The notes under the pieces are model-generated. The model ran no database searches and was not told the origin of the DNA. It saw only the letters and a list, made by a program, of their open reading frames with translations. From positions 1 to 35,678 of the forward strand of contig CAJAVU010000049.1 in NCBI GenBank assembly GCA_903945495.1: a DNA stretch of 35,678 nt, written 5' to 3'. The stretch is from an uncultured Flavobacteriales bacterium (GTDB lineage Bacteria; Bacteroidota; Bacteroidia; Flavobacteriales_D; Crocinitomicaceae). Position 1 is the stretch's first letter, and each line of letters starts with the position of its first letter. The translations under genes and the position numbers were made by a program. Below, one piece after another: positions 1-8,332 of the stretch.

Positions 1-687
1 ATCATAAAAACGAATGTTTTTTCAAACACCTTTGATCATCAAGAAAAAGTTGAAACATTGAGTAGGAGTGAACGAAAAATGCACAATAAGGAACAGCAAG
101 AGCAAAATGCTTTTTATGAAGACATCATTGATTATTTGAAACCGTATTCAGAAGTTTTAGTTTTTGGTCCAACAGATGCCAAATTAGAATTATTGAATTT
201 AATAAAAGCAAATTTGGCGTTTTCAACCATTAAAATCGCTGTAAAGAATAGTGATAAAATGACAGACGCGCAGGAGCATGCTTTTGTGAAAGATTATTTC
301 ACTGAAAAAAACAAATCAGACTACAAAAATTATATCATGGACGATAATAGAGAAATTGAAAAAGCAAAAGCACACATTGTTGTTGCTTTAATTGAATATA
401 TCCCAAATGCAGTTGTTTCGAAAACAATCATCAAGAAAACGACAGGAAACATAACTGCTACATCGTTTGATATTGGTGAAGAACTGGGAGATAAAATTTC
501 ACCGTTTGACACGTACGTTCAAATTATTGATGGAACAGCGGAAGTAGTAATTAACGACAGACAGCTACAATTGCGTTTAGGAGAAGGAATTATAATTCCA
601 GCGCATGCCAAGCACAGTTTTAATGCAAACGAACAATTCAAAATGCTAACAACTGTTATTAAGAGCGGTTACGAAGACTTAAATTAA
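1..687 (+). CDS. eRF1-domain-like protein fused to a C-terminal cupin (5' end cut by window)
   Basis: The reading frame is open from base 1, so the true start is probably upstream of the window. An ATG at 79 with AGGAG at 64-68 is the best start if the gene begins inside. The first half (…EVLVFGPTDAKLELL…MTDAQEHAFVKDYF) resembles the C-terminal part of the small eRF1-domain-3-like proteins common in Bacteroidota. The residues encoded before the ATG (FDHQEKVETLSRSERK) fit that family too, which favours the upstream start. The second half (VSKTIIKKTTGNITATSFDIGE, then a beta-rich segment with GTAEVVINDR and GEGIIIPAHAKHSF) is a single cupin barrel. The two parts are joined without a stop. Its function is unknown; such genes often sit with stress or carbohydrate genes, as here. 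The cupin call is firm, the N-terminal family moderately so. Confidence 0.72.
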   Translation: MIKTNVFSNTFDHQEKVETLSRSERKMHNKEQQEQNAFYEDIIDYLKPYSEVLVFGPTDAKLELLNLIKANLAFSTIKIAVKNSDKMTDAQEHAFVKDYFTEKNKSDYKNYIMDDNREIEKAKAHIVVALIEYIPNAVVSKTIIKKTTGNITATSFDIGEELGDKISPFDTYVQIIDGTAEVVINDRQLQLRLGEGIIIPAHAKHSFNANEQFKMLTTVIKSGYEDLN

Positions 688-692
688 AACAC

Positions 693-818
693 ATGGCAAA
701 GGAAAAAGAAGGGAAGAAAAAGTCAGATAAGACAGCTCCTTCAAAAACAACCAAAGAAAAAAAAGCGGCTAAAACTGCAAAACGCAATGACAAAAGTGCA
801 AATAGCAGTTTAGTCTAA
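693..818 (+). CDS. Lys/Ala-rich basic mini-protein, 41 aa
   Basis: A short ORF lies between the fusion gene (5-base gap) and the GH130 gene (18-base gap). It starts ATG-GCA-AAG and ends TTA-GTC-TAA. The product begins MAKEKEGKKKSDKTAPSKT and is dominated by Lys, Ala, Ser and Thr, with no hydrophobic core, so it is probably disordered and strongly basic. The co-directional tight packing and the coherent composition from ATG to stop argue that it is translated. Nothing in the sequence identifies a function; nucleic-acid binding is only a guess from charge. Confidence 0.6.
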   Translation: MAKEKEGKKKSDKTAPSKTTKEKKAAKTAKRNDKSANSSLV

Positions 819-836
819 ATTCATAATCCATCTGCG

Positions 837-1928
837 ATGATAACAGTAAAAAAGGAAGGCATACTTCTAAGTAAAACAGACCGACCGTTTGAAAATGAAG
901 GAGTATTGAATCCTGCTGTTATCCGCGTTGGGAATCGTATTTTGGTTTTTTACCGTGCAGTTGAAAGAGGAAATTATTCTACAATTGGTTTATGTACTTT
1001 GCGAAAGCCATTGAAAGTCTCCCATAGAGATAAAGAACCTTTGCTTTCTCCGGAAGCAGAGTACGAAAAACATGGGATTGAAGATCCTCGTATCGTTTGT
1101 ATTGAAGGAACCTATTACTTAACCTATACAGCTTACGATGGCATTAATGCGCTTGGAGCATTGGCAACATCAAAGGATTTAAAAATCTGGCAACGCCATG
1201 GAATCATTGTACCCAAGATAAATTTTGAAGAATTTCAGCAATTAACAGATGCGAAATTTAAGATGAATGAAAAATATGTGCGTTACAACGATTATCAAAA
1301 AACACATCTTCCTAAGGACAATAAAGTATTCCTGTGGGATAAAAACCTCGTTATTTTTCCACGAAAAATCAATGGTAATTTTTGCCTTCTTCACCGCATA
1401 AAGCCAGATATTCAAATTGTTGTTTCAGTTCCATCATTGGAAGAACTCACACCTGAATTTTGGCACACTTATTTTTCTGATTTTAGTAATTACATTGTGT
1501 TGGAACCAAAATTCGAACACGAGGCAAGTTACATTGGAAGCGGCTGTCCACCTATTGAAACCAAAGACGGTTGGTTGATTATTTATCACGGCGTTCAAGA
1601 CAAAATTGATGGTTATGTTTATTCAGCATGCGCTGCGCTTTTAGATTTAAAAAATCCTCAAATAGAACTGGCGCGTTTGCCTTATCCACTCTTTTTTCCT
1701 GAAAAATCATGGGAATTAAAAGGCGAAGTAAACAATGTCTGCTTTCCAACGGGTGCAGTTGTCGAAGAAGAAACACTTTTCATCTATTATGGCGCTGCAG
1801 ACGAACGAATCGCTATTGCTTCTCTCAACATAAATGAACTGCTAGCAGAACTTTCTGCATGTAAAACTAACCAATCGAACCATGAACAGCTTGCTACAAA
1901 TTTACCAACCGGAAATCAGTACTTTTAA
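837..1928 (+). CDS. Glycoside hydrolase family 130 protein (beta-mannoside phosphorylase-type)
   Basis: GH130 enzymes reversibly phosphorolyse beta-linked mannosides, giving mannose 1-phosphate. The 363-residue protein has the five-bladed beta-propeller repeats of the family. It shows NPAVIRVGNRILVFYRAV near residues 24-42, then GIEDPRIV at about 80-87, where the family's catalytic Asp lies. Later blades include GSGCPPIETKDGWLIIYHGV and FPTGAVVEEETLFIYYGAAD. Length is normal. No signal peptide is visible, so it should be cytoplasmic. It overlaps the following glycosyltransferase by 47 bases, implying co-transcription and a linked role in mannoside or glycan metabolism. The exact substrate cannot be read from the sequence. 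Confidence 0.9.
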   Translation: MITVKKEGILLSKTDRPFENEGVLNPAVIRVGNRILVFYRAVERGNYSTIGLCTLRKPLKVSHRDKEPLLSPEAEYEKHGIEDPRIVCIEGTYYLTYTAYDGINALGALATSKDLKIWQRHGIIVPKINFEEFQQLTDAKFKMNEKYVRYNDYQKTHLPKDNKVFLWDKNLVIFPRKINGNFCLLHRIKPDIQIVVSVPSLEELTPEFWHTYFSDFSNYIVLEPKFEHEASYIGSGCPPIETKDGWLIIYHGVQDKIDGYVYSACAALLDLKNPQIELARLPYPLFFPEKSWELKGEVNNVCFPTGAVVEEETLFIYYGAADERIAIASLNINELLAELSACKTNQSNHEQLATNLPTGNQYF

Positions 1929-4179
1929 AACCAAATCGGAGCAAATTCGCTTTCGAAATCTCCTTCCCTCTACACTACAAAAAGTGGATATTTTAGAGGT
2001 GACGTGCATTACCTCTTTTCCACCGAGAGAATGTGGGATTGCCACGTATTCGCAGGATTTATTAAATGCACTGGCTAATAAATTTGATGATTTCAAATTA
2101 ACAGTTTGTGCTTTAGAAAATAAAAACGAGCAACATCAATATCCCGAACAACCGAAATATATCTTAAACACGGATGCTAAAAATGCCTTCGTAAAATTGG
2201 CCTTTCAACTGAATCGCAATGAATCATTACATGCCGTAATCTTGCAACATGAATTTGGCTTTTTCAACAAGCACGAAAAAGAACTTATTGAATTTGTTCG
2301 AACGCTCGAAAAACCGTTAATTATTGTTTTCCACACAGTTCTACCAAATCCTTCGGTGAAAATGTTGAACAACGTAAATTCACTTATCGATCAATCAGAT
2401 TCAATCGTTGTAATGACGGACAATGCCAAGGAAATTTTATTGAAAAATTACACGATACCTTCTAATAAAATAAGCGTCATCCAACACGGAACACATTTAA
2501 TTACTTCTGCAAATAAAGAAGATTTAAAGATCAAACATGGTTTTACAGGACGTACGATTTTATCGACTTTTGGTTTGTTGAGTTCGGGTAAAAGTATTGA
2601 AACAACATTGGATGCCCTGCCGGCTGTAATTGAAAGGAATCCGTTGGTTCTTTTCTTAATTATCGGAAAAACACATCCGTCGGTTGTGAAAGAGAATGGC
2701 GAAAAATACCGTAAATTTCTTGTGAAAAAGGTGAAAGCCTTAAAACTTGAAAAAAATGTACAATTCGTAAATCTTTACCTTCCTTTGAATTTGTTGTTGG
2801 AGTATCTTCAATTAACGGATATTTACCTGTTCACATCAAATGATCCCAATCAAGCCGTAAGTGGAACCTTTTCCTATGCTATAAGCTGTGGCTGTCCGAT
2901 TGTTTCGACGCCTATTCCACATGCGAGTGAAATTTTGAGTCCAGAAACTGGTCGATTAATTGATTTTCAAGATTCTCTTGCCTTGAGTGAAGCCATCACA
3001 GAATTAGTGAATGACGAGCCCATGCGGAATCTGATGAGTTCAAATGCTTTACAAAAAATGGCGCCAAGTGCTTGGGAAAACTCAGCTATTTCGCATGCCA
3101 AATTGATTCAAAACGTTTGCAGTAAGCCGCTGAATTTAACATATAAAACACCGCCGATAAACCTGAATCATATCCGCAAGTTGACAACTGATTTTGGAAT
3201 GATTCAATTTTCACATCATCAACATCCAGATATAAATTCTGGATATACGCTGGATGATAATGCACGCGCTTTAGTGGCAATGTGTATGCATTTTCAATTG
3301 ACAAAAGATCAAGCTGATTTGAATTTGATTGAAACGTATTTGCATTTTATAGGTCATTGCGTTCAGCCGAATGGGAAATTCCTGAACTATGTGAATGAAT
3401 CCTACATTTTTACCGAACAAAATGAAGAAGTGAATCTAGACGATTCAAATGGTAGAGCGATTTGGGCACTTGGCTTCGTTGTTTCTCTAAAACAAGATCT
3501 TCCTCCGCGATTTTCAGAAATGGCTACCGAACTGATTGAAATGACCATTCAACAATTAGAAAACATACATTCACCGCGTGCCATGGCATTTGTTATTAAA
3601 GGTTTGTATTATGAAAATTCAGGAAATTTTGATTGGTTAGTGGTTGAATTTGCTAATCGTCTTGTTCGCATGTATGAACATGAAGCAGATAATGATTGGC
3701 ATTGGTTTGAAGGTTCAATGACCTACGGAAACAGTATTTTACCTGAAGCTTTATTGTGTGCTTGGAGCATTACGAATGTGCCGATTTACAAAGGAATTGC
3801 AAAAGTGAGCTTTGGTTTCTTATTGTCGAAAATAATACGTGGATCAAAAGTAAAGGTTATTACAAATAAAGGTTGGCTGCATCGCGGATCGGAAGAAACG
3901 AGTTACGTTTTGGGGGGTGAACAAGCCATTGATGTTGCTTACACAATCATTGCTTTAGAAAAGTTTTACACCGTTTTTAAACTTGAACATTACCGCGAAC
4001 GGATGTCAATCGCTTTTTCTTGGTTTTTAGGAAACAATCATCTGAATCAAATTATGTACAATCCAACAACTGGAGGTTGTTATGATGGACTAGAAGAATC
4101 GGAAATCAATTTAAACCAAGGTGCTGAATCAACTGTAAGTTATTTGATGGCGCGATTAACGATGGAAAAGATTGCATAA
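1882..4179 (+). CDS. GT4 glycosyltransferase with C-terminal six-hairpin-glycosidase-like domain
   Basis: A 765-residue protein with two parts. Residues of about 36-410 form a GT4/GT-B glycosyltransferase: N-terminal CITSFPPRECGIATYSQDLL, the hinge ISVIQHGTH, and the donor-site region GTFSYAISCGCPIVSTPIPHASEIL. From about 425 to the end, a helical region with LDDNARALVAMCMHF, LDDSNGRAIWALGFV and NDWHWFEGSMTYGNSILPEALL resembles an (alpha/alpha)6 six-hairpin glycosidase fold. The ATG at 1882 lies inside the GH130 gene; a start nearer VDILEVTCI (about residue 35) cannot be excluded. The pairing with GH130 suggests they act on the same glycan. The acceptor is unknown. Confidence 0.85.
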   Translation: MNSLLQIYQPEISTFKTKSEQIRFRNLLPSTLQKVDILEVTCITSFPPRECGIATYSQDLLNALANKFDDFKLTVCALENKNEQHQYPEQPKYILNTDAKNAFVKLAFQLNRNESLHAVILQHEFGFFNKHEKELIEFVRTLEKPLIIVFHTVLPNPSVKMLNNVNSLIDQSDSIVVMTDNAKEILLKNYTIPSNKISVIQHGTHLITSANKEDLKIKHGFTGRTILSTFGLLSSGKSIETTLDALPAVIERNPLVLFLIIGKTHPSVVKENGEKYRKFLVKKVKALKLEKNVQFVNLYLPLNLLLEYLQLTDIYLFTSNDPNQAVSGTFSYAISCGCPIVSTPIPHASEILSPETGRLIDFQDSLALSEAITELVNDEPMRNLMSSNALQKMAPSAWENSAISHAKLIQNVCSKPLNLTYKTPPINLNHIRKLTTDFGMIQFSHHQHPDINSGYTLDDNARALVAMCMHFQLTKDQADLNLIETYLHFIGHCVQPNGKFLNYVNESYIFTEQNEEVNLDDSNGRAIWALGFVVSLKQDLPPRFSEMATELIEMTIQQLENIHSPRAMAFVIKGLYYENSGNFDWLVVEFANRLVRMYEHEADNDWHWFEGSMTYGNSILPEALLCAWSITNVPIYKGIAKVSFGFLLSKIIRGSKVKVITNKGWLHRGSEETSYVLGGEQAIDVAYTIIALEKFYTVFKLEHYRERMSIAFSWFLGNNHLNQIMYNPTTGGCYDGLEESEINLNQGAESTVSYLMARLTMEKIA

Positions 4180-4336
4180 ATCTGATTTAAAGTGAAAGGT
4201 GAACGAAACAATTTCTATTAGCGTGATTTTAATTGATAAAAACGATGTTGTAAATAAGTTAATCAAGTACAAATGCAATAGGATTCTGCCAAAAAAAACG
4301 TACTTTTAACTTCTAGTAAAGGAAATTTAACATTAC

Positions 4337-5092
4337 GTGAAACATTTATCCATCGAATTATCCGAAGCAGCTGTGCGCTTTTCTGTTGTTGAAAACGGAA
4401 TCGTTAAAGACCACAATTTTGTGTTCACGGATAAAAAAGATTATCGTTACAAAGAACAACTGGAGGAGTTTTTAGTTGAATCCGGATTGAAAAATCAAGA
4501 CTTTGACGAAACAACTGTTTCTTGGTCATGTAAACGTAGCACCTTGATCCCAGCAAATATTTTTGGAGAAAGTAAGCCGGAAAGCATTTTTAAATTGTGT
4601 TACGGTGATGAAATCCCTTCAAATCACATAGATTACAATCGTATTCCAGAACACGGAATGGTGAATATTTACGAAATTCCTTTGTGGGTAAAGTCATTTT
4701 TTGTGATTCGCTATCCTCGTTCAATCATTCAACATGAAGGATCACATTTAATGCGTGGAATTTTTGCTGAAAATGCGTTCAAATTGAAAACGACTATTGT
4801 TGTGTACGATACTTTTGTTTTGATTGCAATTGTCAAAGAAAACAAACTTGAGTTCTACAGTGTGTTCGATTACAATGAAAATGAAGACATTATTTATCAC
4901 ACGATGTTCACGCTTCAACAAAAAGGATTCACGAAGGAAATGGGTACGTTGGAAATTTGTCCAGGCGTTGGTTCTTCAAGCGATAAACTAAACGATTTAC
5001 ATACTAAATTCAGCGCTTTTGCTGATTTAAAACAAGCAACAATCAGTATCAATAATGAACTGATTACTAAATCTCAACAACTGTGCGTATAA
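4337..5092 (+). CDS. DUF3822 family protein
   Basis: A 251-residue cytoplasmic protein starting at GTG. The N-terminus (MKHLSIELSEAAVRFSVVENG) and the overall beta-rich pattern match DUF3822, a Bacteroidota family thought to have an actin/hexokinase-like (ASKHA) fold. Its function is unknown. It overlaps rsmD by 10 bases, the usual arrangement in this phylum, so translation is probably coupled and a link with ribosome biogenesis is plausible. The family call rests on recognition plus this conserved neighbourhood. The 157-base gap before it contains no gene I can support. Confidence 0.85.
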   Translation: MKHLSIELSEAAVRFSVVENGIVKDHNFVFTDKKDYRYKEQLEEFLVESGLKNQDFDETTVSWSCKRSTLIPANIFGESKPESIFKLCYGDEIPSNHIDYNRIPEHGMVNIYEIPLWVKSFFVIRYPRSIIQHEGSHLMRGIFAENAFKLKTTIVVYDTFVLIAIVKENKLEFYSVFDYNENEDIIYHTMFTLQQKGFTKEMGTLEICPGVGSSSDKLNDLHTKFSAFADLKQATISINNELITKSQQLCV

Positions 5093-5646
5093 TTAGTGGA
5101 ACATTAAAAGCTCGACGTTTTTCGGTACCTAAAAGTTTTCCATCGCGACCGACAACCGATTTCGCAAAAGAAGGATTATTCAATGTTTTGGAACATCAAA
5201 TGGCCTTATACGATTTAGAGATTTTAGATTTGTGTGCAGGTACCGGAAATATATCGTTTGAATTTATTTCGCGTGAAGCTGGAAATTTGACTGCTGTTGA
5301 CATGAACTCGAATTGCTTGCGTTTTATCACGAAAAATGCTGCTGAATTAGGAATCAAAGAGCACTTAGAAACAATCAAATCCGATATTCTACTTTACTTA
5401 AAAAAAACAGAACGTAAATTTGATCTCATTTTTGCTGATCCGCCCTACGATTACAAATTTCACCATGAAATTGCAGAAATCGTTTTTGAACGTGATTTAC
5501 TGGTTGAAGGTGGTTTATTGATTATCGAACATGGACGCCACACAAAATTGGAAGACAAAAAACACTTCGATCTTGTGCGTCAATATGGAAACGTTTATTT
5601 TAGTTTCTTCCGAAAAGAAGAAGAGGAAGAAGAAACGAATGATTAA
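5083..5646 (+). CDS. rsmD: 16S rRNA (guanine-966-N2)-methyltransferase RsmD
   Basis: RsmD methylates G966 of 16S rRNA during 30S assembly, using S-adenosylmethionine. The product begins MRIISGTLKARRF, the standard RsmD N-terminus, which fixes the GTG start inside the DUF3822 gene. The SAM motif is LDLCAGTGNISFEFISR at about residues 47-63, and the N-methyltransferase motif DPPY follows in FADPPYDYKF at about 119-128. At 187 aa the length is normal. It lies 12 bases upstream of coaD, an order common in bacteria. The Glu-rich C-terminus (EEEEEE) is unremarkable. Confidence 0.95.
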   Translation: MRIISGTLKARRFSVPKSFPSRPTTDFAKEGLFNVLEHQMALYDLEILDLCAGTGNISFEFISREAGNLTAVDMNSNCLRFITKNAAELGIKEHLETIKSDILLYLKKTERKFDLIFADPPYDYKFHHEIAEIVFERDLLVEGGLLIIEHGRHTKLEDKKHFDLVRQYGNVYFSFFRKEEEEEETND

Positions 5647-5658
5647 AGATTCAATGCG

Positions 5659-6117
5659 ATGAAAAAAATAGGTTTATTCCCAGGATCGTTTGATCCATTT
5701 ACGAAAGGACATGAAGCAGTTGTGCACAATGCCTTGAATTTATTTGATGAAATCATCATTGCAATTGGAGTCAATAGTTCAAAAAATTATTTATTTGAAC
5801 TTGAAAAACGCAAAAATCACATTCGTTCATTGTTTGAACACGAAACACGATTGCGGATTGAAACGTATTCTAGTCTAACTGTCGATTTCTGTAAAGAAAT
5901 TGGGGCAACACATATTGTGCGTGGATTACGTGATTCTAAGGATTTTGAATATGAACGGTCGATCGCGCACATGAATACTACATTGAGCGGAATTGAAACG
6001 GTTTTTTTATTGACCAATCAAGAATATGCTGCGATCAATGCAACGATCGTTCGAGAAATTTTCAAAAATAACGGAGATATATCGTTGTTTGTAACCAATG
6101 CAAATCTGCTCGTTTAA
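5659..6117 (+). CDS. coaD: Phosphopantetheine adenylyltransferase
   Basis: CoaD transfers AMP from ATP to 4'-phosphopantetheine, the penultimate step of coenzyme A synthesis. The nucleotidyltransferase signature is GLFPGSFDPFTKGHEAVV at residues 5-22, where the TxGH motif binds ATP. IVRGLRDSKDFEYE at about 87-100 is a second family block. The third block, NQEYAAINATIVREI, replaces the usual ISSSxVREI with INATIVREI, a mild deviation. At 152 aa the length is normal. It is co-directional with rsmD, 12 bases away. This is an essential core gene, which supports calling this side of the window chromosomal backbone. Confidence 0.95.
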   Translation: MKKIGLFPGSFDPFTKGHEAVVHNALNLFDEIIIAIGVNSSKNYLFELEKRKNHIRSLFEHETRLRIETYSSLTVDFCKEIGATHIVRGLRDSKDFEYERSIAHMNTTLSGIETVFLLTNQEYAAINATIVREIFKNNGDISLFVTNANLLV

Positions 6118-6161
6118 TCTGTGGTACAAAATATGTAACGGTAGTTTCAATTAAACCAATT

Positions 6162-7628
6162 ATGATGAAATTCTTCCTTCTTTCTTTATTCAGTTTGTTT
6201 TCGTTGATTTTTGGTTTCGGTCAAGAGAAAAAACTAGTGACAATTTCGGGAACGGCACCAACATACGTGGGGCAAACCATTTCTTTTTTTGAAATTGAGG
6301 ACTATTTTTCAATGAAAGAAAATAGGATTGCTTCAACCAACGTGCAGGCTGACAGCACATTTAATGTTAGTTTTTATGTGAATGAAACAAAGAAAATCAT
6401 TGTTCGTGGAAATAAAAATCATAGCTTTTTGTATATCCAACCGAATGCGAAATATGATATTTATCTTCCTGAAAAGGACAAATTTGAACCCTACAGACCG
6501 AGTGGTAACAGTGTTGAAATCACCTTCTTTAATTTAGATTCAACAGATATCAATTATTCAATTCTTCAGTTTCAGCGTTGGTCCGACGATTTTATTGGGA
6601 ATTATTTCTATTTGCGTAAATCAAAACCAATGGAATTTGCGCAGAAAATGGAAGAGTTTAAAACGCTTGTTGAGAAGAAGTACAATTTAAATGATACAAT
6701 CATTAAATATCAAAAGGGGTCACCTGAGAATTATTTGAATGTTTTTGTACGTTATAGTTTTGCTTCTATGGATAATATTCAATATGCTGCCGAACGAAAT
6801 CGTTATGAAAAACATGATTTTTATATCAAACATTCACCTGTAGAATATCAAAATGATGAATACATGGCGTATATCAATGCGTTCTACGAAAAAATGACTC
6901 CAAGGCTATCAATGGAAACGAATAATCGCGTTTATCTTGGTTTGTTGAAAAGTAGTCCAACAATGATTATGCGGGCATTAGGAGCGGAATATACTTTGAT
7001 AAATATGAGACTTCGAGAAATGATTATGATTAAGATGTTATCAGAAGAATTCTACTCCAAAGATTTCCCTCAAACGAATATTTTAACCGTCTTGGACAGT
7101 GTTTCGAACCATGGTTTGTTTGATGCTAACGCCGTTATTGCGAAAAACATGAAGTTGCGTTTAACTGAATTGACAGTAGGAGGGAAGGCTCCTGATTTTG
7201 TTTTAAAAAATGAAAAGGGAGAAACAAAACTGTTAACGAATTACGGTAAAAAACATCTGTACATTCACTTCTATGATCCATCTTCTTCAAAAAGTACAAT
7301 TGAATTAGAACCTTTGAAAAAGTTATATGAAACCTACAAAGAAGATATTCAATTTGTAACAGTTTATCCGGATAAAGAATATAAATCCGAAGACATTAAG
7401 TTGTATTTGGAGTCAATTCCTTGGGAAAAATGTAAAACGGATATATCCAGTCCTGTGTGGAATAATTACAAGATTGAAACATTTCCGAATTACGTGTTAA
7501 TTGACGGTTACGGCTACGTAGTTGGTGCTCCTGCATTAGGTCCAATGCCGAATGGTCAATACGAGACAATTGACAAAAGCTTCTTCTATATTCAAAAAGT
7601 AAACGCAGAATTACGCGGTGGAAATTGA
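6162..7628 (+). CDS. Secreted thioredoxin-fold protein lacking the CXXC motif
   Basis: The protein (488 aa) starts MMKFFLLSLFSLFSLIFGFGQE, a signal peptide cleaved near residue 20, so it is exported. The middle has no motif I can name, but the layout resembles Bacteroidota DUF4369-TlpA proteins. From about residue 340, GGKAPDFVLKNEKGETKLLT begins a TlpA/AhpC-like thioredoxin domain. It continues through KKHLYIHFYDPSSSKST, where redox-active members have WCxxC, and ends FPNYVLIDGYGYVVGAPALGP with the cis-Pro region kept (TFPNYVLID). The missing cysteines mean disulfide chemistry is unlikely; a binding or structural role is inferred. It stands alone, with spacers of 44 bases before and 47 after. 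Confidence 0.8.
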   Translation: MMKFFLLSLFSLFSLIFGFGQEKKLVTISGTAPTYVGQTISFFEIEDYFSMKENRIASTNVQADSTFNVSFYVNETKKIIVRGNKNHSFLYIQPNAKYDIYLPEKDKFEPYRPSGNSVEITFFNLDSTDINYSILQFQRWSDDFIGNYFYLRKSKPMEFAQKMEEFKTLVEKKYNLNDTIIKYQKGSPENYLNVFVRYSFASMDNIQYAAERNRYEKHDFYIKHSPVEYQNDEYMAYINAFYEKMTPRLSMETNNRVYLGLLKSSPTMIMRALGAEYTLINMRLREMIMIKMLSEEFYSKDFPQTNILTVLDSVSNHGLFDANAVIAKNMKLRLTELTVGGKAPDFVLKNEKGETKLLTNYGKKHLYIHFYDPSSSKSTIELEPLKKLYETYKEDIQFVTVYPDKEYKSEDIKLYLESIPWEKCKTDISSPVWNNYKIETFPNYVLIDGYGYVVGAPALGPMPNGQYETIDKSFFYIQKVNAELRGGN

Positions 7629-7650
7629 ATTATAGATGAACAAGAAAATG

Positions 7651-7658
7651 TACTTTTG
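7651..7658 (+). promoter_or_regulatory. Candidate -7 promoter element (TAnnTTTG) for the nitroreductase
   Basis: TACTTTTG matches the Bacteroidota sigma-70 -7 consensus TAnnTTTG and ends 17 bases before the ATG at 7676. A TTG lies at 7625-7627, 23 bases upstream instead of the usual 19, so the -33 match is poor. This supports separate transcription of the nitroreductase. Confidence 0.4.
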
Positions 7659-7675
7659 TACAAAACAAATTCAAC

Positions 7676-8263
7676 ATGAGATTCAATCTTTCAGAGGTAA
7701 ACGAACTAATTCGAAACAGAAGAACAATTTATCCAGAGCAATTCAGTGATCGAAAAGTTCACAAAGAACAAGTTGAACTTATATTAAACAACGCACAGTG
7801 GGCACCAACGCATGGGAACACACAGCCATGGAGATTTAAAGTGTTCATGGACGATGGTCGTCAAAAATTAGCAGATTTCTTAGGGAAAACGTATTTGGAA
7901 TTGACTCCAAAAGAGCAACAAAACGATATGAAATTGGCGAAAATGTTAACGCGACCAATGAAATCTTCGGTGGTTATTGCTATTTGTATGGAACGCCAAG
8001 CGGAAGAAAAAATCTTGGAAATTGAAGAAATTGAAGCTGTAGCTTGTGCCATTCAAAACATGCATCTTTCGTGCACAGCTTATGGTTTAGGAGGGTTCTG
8101 GGCAACACCAAAATTAATTTATTCAAGTCAAATGAACGATTTTTTAGGTTTGGGAGAAAAAGATAAATGTTTAGGCTTGTTTTACATAGGTTATCCAGCT
8201 ATTGAATGGCCTAAGGCACACAGAAAACCATTGGAATATACAACTCAATGGATAGTAGAGTAA
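7676..8263 (+). CDS. Nitroreductase family protein
   Basis: Flavin (FMN)-dependent NAD(P)H oxidoreductase of the nitroreductase superfamily, 195 aa, cytoplasmic. The N-terminal RNRRTIYPEQFSDRKV carries the Arg pair that contacts the FMN phosphate. NAQWAPTHGNTQPWRFKVF at about residues 39-57 is the classic APTxxNxQPW block. The later YGLGGFWATPKL and FYIGYPAIEWPKA match the second cofactor-binding half. Length is typical. The physiological substrate of this family usually cannot be predicted. An ATG start shortly after a TACTTTTG box fits. Confidence 0.9.
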   Translation: MRFNLSEVNELIRNRRTIYPEQFSDRKVHKEQVELILNNAQWAPTHGNTQPWRFKVFMDDGRQKLADFLGKTYLELTPKEQQNDMKLAKMLTRPMKSSVVIAICMERQAEEKILEIEEIEAVACAIQNMHLSCTAYGLGGFWATPKLIYSSQMNDFLGLGEKDKCLGLFYIGYPAIEWPKAHRKPLEYTTQWIVE

Positions 8264-8332
8264 CTCAATGATAACAACCGTTTAATCAATAGTCAATTAT
8301 ACACCAAATAAAATTAGTTACTTAGCGTTGTT

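Noticed and set aside
58-78. TTG at 58 as the start of the first gene
   Set aside because: The frame is open to base 1 and the residues encoded there fit the family, so the start is upstream or at the ATG at 79, not at this TTG.
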